From: Leuconostoc holzapfelii
GTDB taxonomy: Bacteria; Bacillota; Bacilli; Lactobacillales; Lactobacillaceae
NCBI RefSeq assembly: GCF_012396485.1
Contig: NZ_JAAXPO010000006.1
Span: 1-64,000 of the forward strand
Length of the DNA: 64,000 bases
Direction of reading: 5' to 3'
In this document: piece after piece, positions 1 through 6,397 of the stretch
How the letters are laid out: each line of letters begins with the position of its first letter
How positions within the stretch are numbered: the first letter of the stretch is position 1
Notes under the pieces: generated by a model
Databases searched by the model: none
What the model was told of the DNA's origin: nothing
Seen by the model: only the letters and a program-made list of their open reading frames with translations
Program-made: the position numbers and the translations under genes

Positions 1-161
1 GTTCGTGAGCTGATAAACTAGAAGACATAAGCTGCAGATCCTTTATGGTTGATTTTAGTCAATTACCATTAAAGTCTCTGCAGTTTTTTTATGCAAGGTG
101 TTCGGTTTAATTTTACAATCTGCCATATGCAGAAGAAAAAATTCAAGCTGGTACCTGGCAA

Positions 162-521
162 ATGAATGATGCCTTAGAAAATTCTGAAAAAACATATACG
201 CGTTTATTGCCAAATGGCCTTGAAACATCCGGAAACTATTTTTATTCAATCTATGATGAAATTAATATAATAGGCTACATTTGGCTAGGAACTGATAGCG
301 AAAATGAATCAAATGCTTTTATTTTTGATTTTGAAATTTACAAACAATATCAAAACAATGGCTTTGGCTCAAAAGCTATTATATTAGCTGAAAAGGAAGC
401 CAAAAATATGGGATTTCGTACCATTGGTTTACACGTATTTGGTAGTAATCAACGAGCCATACATGTTTATCAAAAATGTGGTTACGGTATTACAGATATC
501 AAGATGCAAAAAGCACTCTAA
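162..521 (+). pseudogene. GNAT family N-acetyltransferase, 5'-truncated
   Basis: The 119-residue product carries the C-terminal part of a GNAT acetyltransferase: a YSIYDE/GYIWLG beta-strand pair, the acetyl-CoA loop region QNNGFGSKAI (about residues 65-75) and the terminal NQRAIHVYQKCGYG segment. The same frame stays open upstream to an in-frame stop at 108-110 and reads PYAEEKIQAGTW, which resembles the usual N-terminal helix of this family. The first 20-25 residues, including the normal start, are therefore missing. No ribosome binding site precedes the internal ATG. I infer a decayed or recently 5'-deleted gene. A short functional acetyltransferase starting at 162 is less likely. The acetyl acceptor is unknown. 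Confidence 0.6.
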
Positions 522-545
522 ATTAATTTCAGAGTGCTTTTTCTT
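508..545 (+). terminator. rho-independent terminator after the GNAT remnant
   Basis: An inverted repeat (AAAAGCACTCT ... AGAGTGCTTTT) overlaps the stop codon of the acetyltransferase frame and runs into a T tract. Confidence 0.8.
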
Positions 546-1127
546 TCTGAACCGGACCAATCAAAATTTACATAATCGTTGCTATTTCCAAACGCTGGAA
601 AAGCGTTTGGAAATACAAAAAAATGCTTGTGAAAAACAAAAATCCATATACATCTCTTATACGCTATTAACTAGTTTCATAAGATCATAAATAATAACAT
701 TGCACAAACATAAAAAAATTGACCAACTTTTTTGATCGATTATAAAAAATAAAATCGGTATTCCACTGTGTAGCTTTTTTTGTGTTCAGGCCAATGTCAT
801 TCCGATTCTAAGTGTATTTAGTATAATTCACGAGACCTTGTTCAATAGAATATTCACTCCCCTTATATCCGTGATTACTTAGTATATTTTGTTTCCAATT
901 TTTTCAACGTACTCTTCCAGACCAGCCAACTTACTAGGGTATATTGCTCATTCTTGTAGGTATCATAATCGTGGACATCATTTTTAGGTTCATTGCCTTT
1001 GTGACGGCATTTTAATCACAAATAAACGTTAGTATAAAGTCATTACGCCCCGCTTTATTTCAATGTCAGTGATATAGGTGATACGTAAGATTTTCTGCTT
1101 CTTATCAATTAAGTGAATTATTTATGA
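546..1127. other. gene-poor AT-rich stretch
   Basis: No gene could be supported in about 580 bp. It holds a 13-bp inverted repeat at about 585-613 (TTTCCAAACGCT, short loop, AGCGTTTGGAAA) without a T tract. On the minus strand there is a short open frame of about 47 codons between stops at 1016-1018 and 875-877, without a convincing start. The stretch looks like decayed sequence between the acetyltransferase remnant and the ABC exporter. Confidence 0.5.
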
Positions 1128-1176
1128 AAAGCAATGGTCTATTGTTTGCACATGCTAAACAAATAGACCATTGCCT
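1128..1176 (-). terminator. terminator of the bacteriocin-type ABC exporter
   Basis: A near-perfect 20-bp inverted repeat (GCAATGGTCTATTGTTT / AACAAATAGACCATTGC) lies just after the ATPase stop codon. Read on the minus strand it ends in TTTTC. Confidence 0.85.
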
Positions 1177-1181
1177 TAATG

Positions 1182-1829
1182 TTAGTCTGTATTTAACACA
1201 ATTTGCCTTGTCGCCATTTTCGCCACGTTTGAGTCATGTGTCACAAGAATAATCGTTTTTCCAAGTTGATTTGCTTTCAGTAGTAAAGCCATAATATCGT
1301 CGCGGTTCCCAGAATCTAGTGAGCCGGTTGGTTCGTCTGCTAATAATAATCTACCAGGCTTGATAAGCGCTCGCGCAATAGCAACGCGCTGTTGTTCTCC
1401 GCCAGATAGCTCATAGACATGACGATTTTCAAAGCCACGCAATCCCACCTCAACAAGTATGTTTTTAATCATTTGATTTTTTTCTGACTTGCTTTTCTTG
1501 AGATATTTTATAGCGATGTTGAGATTTTCAGCAACGGTATCTGATTCAATGAGTCCAAAATTTTGAAATAAATAGCTCAAATCATCTCGAATAATTTTCT
1601 GAGATTTTTGACTATTAATTGGGATATTGGTTTTGCCTGAAAAACTGTACATACCAGCATCAAAACGATCAATAAATCCAATAATGTTCAATAAGGTTGA
1701 TTTGCCAACGCCGCTTGGTCCAGTGATGGCTAGAATCTCACCTTCTTGTACTGTTAAGTTGAATCCTGAAAAAATCGTTTTTTGGCCGAATTTTTTTGTT
1801 AAGTTAGCTAGTCTAATGAGTTCTGGCAT
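1182..1829 (-). CDS. ABC transporter ATP-binding protein, lactococcin-972-export type
   Basis: A 215-residue stand-alone ABC ATPase. Walker A GPSGVGKST is at about residues 37-45, the Q-loop at FQNFG, the signature LSGGEQQRVAIARAL near residue 141 and Walker B LLLADEPTGSLD near 162. It hydrolyses ATP on the cytoplasmic face for the FtsX-like permease encoded 1 bp upstream. The size and partner match the MacB-like pair found beside lactococcin-972-type bacteriocins in Firmicutes. The start ATG has an AGGGGAG ribosome binding site inside the end of the permease gene. No bacteriocin structural gene is visible nearby, so the substrate is unknown. Confidence 0.85.
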   Translation of the reverse strand: MPELIRLANLTKKFGQKTIFSGFNLTVQEGEILAITGPSGVGKSTLLNIIGFIDRFDAGMYSFSGKTNIPINSQKSQKIIRDDLSYLFQNFGLIESDTVAENLNIAIKYLKKSKSEKNQMIKNILVEVGLRGFENRHVYELSGGEQQRVAIARALIKPGRLLLADEPTGSLDSGNRDDIMALLLKANQLGKTIILVTHDSNVAKMATRQIVLNTD

Positions 1830-1830
1830 C

Positions 1831-3972
1831 TTATTCTCCCCTTAATGTCGTACTTAAACTTTTATTTTCAAGCCGTAGTATAAATGTTAACGCCATAGCG
1901 GCATCAATCAACAATATCAAAATGACAATTGGTAACACGAGTAACGATTGACTAAATATGGCTAAAGTGAGGAATTGAATCACATATATGCCGATAAAAA
2001 TCATCATTTCCCAGCGATACCGATCCTTGACTTTGTAGCCATGCATTTTTTGGATGGCTAATATTTTTCTTTTTGTTTGGATAATTGTTGTTGTGAGAAA
2101 GAATGAACTAAAGCCATTTAATATGAGCAATGCCAGCAATATGAGGCCTAAAATTTGTAATGATGATATATTGCTATCAATCTGATCACCAACCAATGAC
2201 CCAATACTTGAAAACTTTGGCATAATTCTGCTGTCCCCTGTTTGTTGGTGAATTACCTTTTGAATGGTTTGAAGATTGTTGTGAGTATTGGTGATTTTAA
2301 TTGGTGAATGATTTAAACCTGTATTTGCAAGCAGTTCTTTTTCAGACCAGGACATATTTTGCTGATTAAAAAAGGCAAAAATTGGCTGCTTGATTTGGCT
2401 GGGCATGTTTGAATTATAAGGAAATACCTTGATGTTTGCTTTATAGTAAACAATATTAAACGGTACCGTGTTAACGTCTAAGTGCTGTTGATCTTGAAAC
2501 GATTGTCCTTCGAAAATACTATTTTGTATCAAATGAGTCATTTTTTGTTGTTCAGCTTTATAAGCTTCTGGTACAAAAAACGTCCGGATATTTCCTTGCA
2601 GCTTAGCCTTTGGAAAAGGGAACTGCATCGCTTCCAGATAGTTCTGGTTGATATGAACGATGTTGTATTCATCTGATTTTTGATACAAATGTGCGTAGTG
2701 ATGCTGGGATAAAAAATAATTTTTCGTTGGGACGACATGTTCGACGTTAATATATTGTGCAGCAACAGATTGCTCAAGTTGTGCAAATAAATCAACAAAT
2801 CGCTTTTGATTTTCTGATGTATTATTAACTAGGTCTTGTCCAGCCAACCCCGTTGGCGTGAGGTAATCAAGTGTCAACGTTTTTTGATGCGCCTGCCAAT
2901 GCTTGCTCATTTGGTAGTTGGTCATGAGCGATTTGGCATTAGCCCCGACTAACATTAAAACACCGACTGTTGCTATCATTATCAAACATTTTAGTGTGTA
3001 AGTGATAAAGACGCCAATTTTAAAATCAACAAAATTCTTCAATAGATGCTGAATCGTCATATTTTTAATCACAAGATAAGTCATCAAATGACTGGCTAAG
3101 TGAATAAGGCCGATGGTTAACTGTACGACTATGAGCGTTGGCATCATGAGATTGGGTAGAAAGTCAAAGACAATGATCAAACCTATGTCGACCACAAAAC
3201 TTATGCCAAAAATCCAGCCGATATTTTCTAGGATCTCTTGCCAAAAGATACCACTATTAGACCAACCATTTAGTTTTTTAATGCCGATAGCCTTGATGTA
3301 ATGTAATGGCAAAATGAAGTTAATCGCAAACATGATCAACAGCAGGCATAGAATCATGACTGCTAAAATGATCAAATGATAATTGACAAAACCAACGCGG
3401 CCTTTCGATGTTTGTTTTTGTAAACTTTCGGTACTTTCACCAAAAAAACGCGCAAGTTGTGCTAACACTGCTGCTTGATTATTGCGACTTAAAACGACCG
3501 TATATGCGCCCACAATAGACATACTTTTATCTTGATAGGTTTTATCCAAAGTCTGTAATTTAAGTGTCCTCGGACTCAAGAAAGTTGGAATGATCGTATG
3601 AGTATGCCGTTCCTGACTGGGTTTATTACTGTAAACAGTATTTTCATTAGAAAATAAATTGGTTTTTTTCAGGCCAAATGCTTGATATGGGAAACTGTTC
3701 GCATCATAGATGACTGACTTAATCATCGTATTCGTGTTAATGACGTCGGTTTTAAAAATCGTGACTTTTTTATCATGTGACAGTTGTTTTAAAAAAGTGA
3801 GTTCCGAAGCTAACGAAACACCCCGATTTTCTTTAATATAAAAATTAAAGCTCTTGTCCGTCTTCTCGATCTCCTGAAGACGAATGATGTCTTTTGTTTG
3901 AAAAATATTCACAATAAGTAGCGTTGTGAGTATCACCGTACTGATCAAAATGGCGCGAATGACTTTTAGCAA
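1831..3972 (-). CDS. bacteriocin-associated integral membrane protein (DUF1430/FtsX-like ABC permease)
   Basis: A membrane protein of about 713 residues. It has an N-terminal membrane segment (ILISTVILTTLLIVNIF), a large extracytoplasmic region, a central block of about four membrane helices, a second large extracytoplasmic domain and two or three C-terminal helices. Length and layout match the bacteriocin-associated integral membrane family paired with lactococcin-972 exporters. I place the start at the TTG at 3972-3970 because an AGGGGGAG site lies 8 bp upstream and because the longer frame would run back into the terminator at 4069-4104. Operon partner is the ATPase downstream. Role (export, immunity or peptide sensing) is inferred from family context. 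Confidence 0.75.
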   Translation of the reverse strand: MLKVIRAILISTVILTTLLIVNIFQTKDIIRLQEIEKTDKSFNFYIKENRGVSLASELTFLKQLSHDKKVTIFKTDVINTNTMIKSVIYDANSFPYQAFGLKKTNLFSNENTVYSNKPSQERHTHTIIPTFLSPRTLKLQTLDKTYQDKSMSIVGAYTVVLSRNNQAAVLAQLARFFGESTESLQKQTSKGRVGFVNYHLIILAVMILCLLLIMFAINFILPLHYIKAIGIKKLNGWSNSGIFWQEILENIGWIFGISFVVDIGLIIVFDFLPNLMMPTLIVVQLTIGLIHLASHLMTYLVIKNMTIQHLLKNFVDFKIGVFITYTLKCLIMIATVGVLMLVGANAKSLMTNYQMSKHWQAHQKTLTLDYLTPTGLAGQDLVNNTSENQKRFVDLFAQLEQSVAAQYINVEHVVPTKNYFLSQHHYAHLYQKSDEYNIVHINQNYLEAMQFPFPKAKLQGNIRTFFVPEAYKAEQQKMTHLIQNSIFEGQSFQDQQHLDVNTVPFNIVYYKANIKVFPYNSNMPSQIKQPIFAFFNQQNMSWSEKELLANTGLNHSPIKITNTHNNLQTIQKVIHQQTGDSRIMPKFSSIGSLVGDQIDSNISSLQILGLILLALLILNGFSSFFLTTTIIQTKRKILAIQKMHGYKVKDRYRWEMMIFIGIYVIQFLTLAIFSQSLLVLPIVILILLIDAAMALTFILRLENKSLSTTLRGE

Positions 3973-4068
3973 GTGTCTATCTCCCCCTAAAAAATTATGC
4001 TGACGTGTGTTAAATACTACGTTTTTGCGCTTGATTTGACACACATCATAATTCATTTTTGATACAAA

Positions 4069-4104
4069 TAAAAAGAGCAAAGCGCTGACGGCTTTGCTCT
4101 TTCT
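4069..4104 (-). terminator. terminator of the Asp23 operon
   Basis: Inverted repeat AAGAGCAAAGC / GCTTTGCTCTT with a 7-nt loop, followed on the minus strand by TTTTTA. It separates the Asp23 operon from the ABC exporter. Confidence 0.85.
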
Positions 4105-4109
4105 CAATG

Positions 4110-4244
4110 TCAACTTTTCTTTTTATTTCTAATGTCTTTGATTTCATGATAGACACTAAATAACAATTGGCCAACGGCCAACAAAACAGATAACCGGCTC
4201 CAAAAGCCAGCTTTTTTCATTTTATGCTTTTTTTCTGACATCAT
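4110..4244 (-). CDS. small basic membrane peptide, last gene of the Asp23 operon
   Basis: A 44-residue ORF starting with a double ATG behind a GGGGGAA ribosome binding site. A lysine-rich N-terminus (MMSEKKHKMKK) is followed by one hydrophobic stretch (about residues 17-31, SRLSVLLAVGQLLFSV) and a charged tail ending KKKS. It stops 6 bp before the operon terminator. The conserved translation signals and position support a real gene. No family was recognised. The operon context suggests an envelope-stress role at the membrane. Confidence 0.6.
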   Translation of the reverse strand: MMSEKKHKMKKAGFWSRLSVLLAVGQLLFSVYHEIKDIRNKKKS

Positions 4245-4271
4245 TTGTTCCCCCAAAATCCCTGAATTTAA

Positions 4272-4406
4272 TTAGTGAATGGCATCTTGCAGTTCATCAC
4301 CGGCCTTGTCAATTTCTTTTGCTGCAAAAATTGTACCGCCAATGACTAACCCACCGAGAACAAGTGATGTTGCCACTGTGAACTTTAAAATATTTTTTAA
4401 CATCAT
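4272..4406 (-). CDS. small single-span membrane peptide in the Asp23 operon
   Basis: A 44-residue ORF with tandem ATG codons (4406 and 4403) after an AAGGAG site. One membrane span (about residues 10-29, VATSLVLGGLVIGGTIFAA) precedes a short charged tail, KEIDKAGDELQDAIH. It lies 85 bp after asp23 and 27 bp before a second peptide of identical length. The glycine-rich span and acidic amphipathic tail resemble small YtxH-like stress proteins, but identity is not established. Probably co-transcribed with asp23. Confidence 0.65.
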   Translation of the reverse strand: MMLKNILKFTVATSLVLGGLVIGGTIFAAKEIDKAGDELQDAIH

Positions 4407-4491
4407 GGATCTCCTTGATTAAGCGAGTCAGAATGACTAGTAAAAAAGAACCGTAAAGGTTCTTTGCCTTATTTGGACAAGATCAAACTTG

Positions 4492-5013
4492 TTAGACAAC
4501 ACGCGTATCGTCGTCTTCCGTCATTTTACTGGCGGTGTTTTTCACACTATCATAACCATCGGCAGCCTTTTCTTTCAAGGTATTACCGGCATCCGTTACC
4601 CGATCTTGTAACGTCACGCGAGATGATTCATATTCAGATTTTGTTTGAATATCAACAACTTCGACGTTTAACTCAACTAGGTTCAAGCTTGTCGTTTCGG
4701 TCAATTTCTTAGCCACGACCTGTGTGATTGATTGGTAAATGTCATGTGCATTATGGCCAAATTCCATAATCACATTTAGATCAACCGCGACCTGTTCTTT
4801 ACCGACTTCAACTTCAATACCATCCGTAGCGTTGTCGCTATTAACGATTTTATTTTTGATATTGGCCACAAAGCCACCATCAACACCTAACAAACCAGGT
4901 GTATTTTCAATGGCATAGCCGACAACTTTTTGGATCACTTTATCGTCAAACGTCAATTCACCCTTAGGCGCTGCCGCTTGTGTGTCTTGTGTTGCTTTAT
5001 TTTCTGTCACCAT
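4492..5013 (-). CDS. asp23: Asp23/Gls24 family envelope stress response protein
   Basis: A 173-residue Asp23/Gls24 (DUF322) protein. The core LTFDDKVIQKVVGYAIENTPGL begins near residue 20. It continues through the VDLNVIMEFGHNAHDIYQSI segment and NLVELNVEVVDIQT, then a hydrophilic tail ending DDDTRVV. In staphylococci the family coats the inner membrane face and is anchored by AmaP. The start at 5013 is chosen because a GGAGGAAAT site lies 4 bp upstream. It follows the DUF2273 gene by 21 bp in an operon with amaP and glsB. Expected to respond to cell-envelope, bile or alkaline stress. Confidence 0.92.
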   Translation of the reverse strand: MVTENKATQDTQAAAPKGELTFDDKVIQKVVGYAIENTPGLLGVDGGFVANIKNKIVNSDNATDGIEVEVGKEQVAVDLNVIMEFGHNAHDIYQSITQVVAKKLTETTSLNLVELNVEVVDIQTKSEYESSRVTLQDRVTDAGNTLKEKAADGYDSVKNTASKMTEDDDTRVV

Positions 5014-5034
5014 GCGTATTTCCTCCAAATGGAC

Positions 5035-5244
5035 CTATTGTTGGTGCTTGCCGACGCGCTTTTTTATCACGGACAAGACATCAATATTGTGTTTATCTAA
5101 TAAATAGCCACTATAAGTGCCAACTAGCGTCACGAAAATGATAAAAAGTGTTTTGAAAAATCCCAAAGCCATCAATAAAGTAGCTAACAGAAAACCCGTA
5201 CCACCCATTATCCCAATCAACGCTAAACGGTTATAATTTTTCAT
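5035..5244 (-). CDS. DUF2273 family small membrane protein
   Basis: A 69-residue protein with two closely spaced hydrophobic segments (ALIGIMGGTGFLLATLLMAL and FKTLFIIFVTLVGTYSGYLL) and a basic tail. This is the usual form of the DUF2273 protein placed between amaP and asp23 in Firmicutes. The ATG at 5244 has GGAG at 7 bp; an in-frame GTG two codons upstream is an alternative. Biochemical role is unknown; it probably belongs to the AmaP/Asp23 membrane assembly. Confidence 0.85.
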   Translation of the reverse strand: MKNYNRLALIGIMGGTGFLLATLLMALGFFKTLFIIFVTLVGTYSGYLLDKHNIDVLSVIKKRVGKHQQ

Positions 5245-5261
5245 CTCCACACTCCAAACGA

Positions 5262-5816
5262 TTAGATCACGCGCGATGTTTTGCGCTTGCTGTGATTAGC
5301 TTGGTTGATCTGCATGTCAATTTTGACCGGCACATCATTGACGCCTGCCAACAAAGTTGTCAATTGGTCCGTTAATGTTTGCTTCAATCGGGGGAGTTTT
5401 GCGACCATATGTTGTTGGTAAGTAGTATCTGCCACAACCCGAAAGCGTCGTCGATGACGAGTATTCTTAATTTTGACGCGAATGTTGGTTAAGCCTTCCC
5501 CTGATAACTGCGTCTGAATAAAGTGCGTGATGCCATCATTGCTCAATGCCAGCCGACCACTTGATGAGACGCGCAATGGCACATCATGTTTTTGTGATGG
5601 CAAGAACAGAACCATCAAGAAGATCAGCAACGTGATCCCAAGCAGCGTCAAGCCATAATAGTGGCCGATAACTTGGCTATTGCCGTCGAGGTTCAGATGC
5701 CATTGGCGCAAGAGTTGCAAGCATTGCGCAAAGAGTCTTGGCCAAAGCATGAGTGCTAATCCGATCAAATAACCAATACTAAGTAAACTTAGCAAAGTTT
5801 TTTGCCATTTCTTCAT
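5262..5816 (-). CDS. amaP: alkaline shock response membrane anchor protein AmaP
   Basis: A 184-residue protein with two N-terminal membrane helices (about residues 8-27 and 54-73) and a cytoplasmic domain of about 100 residues carrying RVKIKNTRHRRRFRVVAD. Family members anchor Asp23 to the membrane. The start has an AAGGAG site. It is the second gene of the operon, 23 bp after glsB and 17 bp before the DUF2273 gene. The basic patch NTRHRRRFR may contact acidic Asp23 or membrane lipids (inference). Confidence 0.88.
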   Translation of the reverse strand: MKKWQKTLLSLLSIGYLIGLALMLWPRLFAQCLQLLRQWHLNLDGNSQVIGHYYGLTLLGITLLIFLMVLFLPSQKHDVPLRVSSSGRLALSNDGITHFIQTQLSGEGLTNIRVKIKNTRHRRRFRVVADTTYQQHMVAKLPRLKQTLTDQLTTLLAGVNDVPVKIDMQINQANHSKRKTSRVI

Positions 5817-5839
5817 ATCACACTCCTTAAACAGTTGTA

Positions 5840-6085
5840 TTAACGTCTATTCTTCACACCAAAAATAGCCGAAACAACGAGTACGAGAATAACCGCACCA
5901 ATAATTGATGGAATGAGTGCCATCCCCGCTAGGCTTGGTCCCCAATGGCCAAGAATCCCTTGACCAATGGCTGAACCAATTAACCCAGCAAGAATATTGC
6001 TAATCCAACCCATTGATTCTCCGCGATTTGTAATTGCACCTGCAACGGCACCAATAATGGCACCAACGATTAATGACCAGATCAT
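5840..6085 (-). CDS. glsB: GlsB/YeaQ/YmgE family stress response membrane protein
   Basis: An 81-residue, glycine-rich protein with three hydrophobic segments and the family signature GAVAGAITNRG...GWISNILAGLIGSAIG. First gene of the Asp23 operon, 90 bp or less after the promoter at 6153-6181, with a GGAGG site before its ATG. Transglycosylase-associated in older annotation; actual function unknown but stress-linked in enterococci. Confidence 0.9.
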   Translation of the reverse strand: MIWSLIVGAIIGAVAGAITNRGESMGWISNILAGLIGSAIGQGILGHWGPSLAGMALIPSIIGAVILVLVVSAIFGVKNRR

Positions 6086-6131
6086 AATGAGATCCCTCCG
6101 TTTTTTCTCTTTTAAATAAAATTCTATCTAA

Positions 6132-6181
6132 GTAGCGCTACCTATTAGTGATATTATAGCACTGTTTTTGTTATTTCACAA
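6132..6181 (-). promoter_or_regulatory. Asp23-operon promoter with downstream palindrome
   Basis: On the minus strand TTGTGA (6181-6176) and a perfect TATAAT (6158-6153) are 17 bp apart. A perfect 10-bp palindrome GTAGCGCTAC at 6132-6141 lies just after the expected start point, where a repressor could block transcription. Regulator unknown. Confidence 0.8.
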
Positions 6182-6214
6182 ATTAACATTTGAACAAACG
6201 CCCATACAACGGCT

Positions 6215-6229
6215 TTGGAAGCGCTTACT
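6215..6229 (+). promoter_or_regulatory. cre-like (CcpA) site
   Basis: TTGGAAGCGCTTACT fits the consensus WTGNAANCGNWNNCW at every defined position. It lies 34 bp upstream of the Asp23-operon -35 box, so it could serve activation or repression; it may also be chance. Confidence 0.5.
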
Positions 6230-6325
6230 ATTATTTATTTTTTCACAAGAAAAGAAAAATAAAATAAAAATTCTACGCAACTTATGGTATCGATAATGGC
6301 ACGATTCACCATTTTTTTAACCACA

Positions 6326-6354
6326 AAGAGCAAACCACTGTATGGTTTGCTCTT
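6326..6354 (-). terminator. terminator of metF-metE
   Basis: AAGAGCAAACCA / TGGTTTGCTCTT with a 5-nt loop, 44 bp past the metE stop. The T tract is imperfect. Confidence 0.65.
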
Positions 6355-6397
6355 CCTCAATATGAAAGAAAAAATCGCTGGTTTGCCCAAAAGCAAG

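Noticed and set aside
585-613. Inverted repeat as terminator
   Set aside because: No T tract on either strand; kept only as an unexplained repeat.
875-1015. Possible minus-strand transposase remnant
   Set aside because: Only about 47 codons without a recognisable transposase motif or terminal repeats; not enough to call a mobile element.
3973-4113. ABC permease start at 4113
   Set aside because: It would place the coding start inside the Asp23-operon terminator and has no ribosome binding site; the TTG at 3972 has AGGGGGAG.
4973-5013. Longer asp23 start at 5028
   Set aside because: The extra codons are the ribosome binding site itself; GGAGGAAAT correctly spaces the ATG at 5013.
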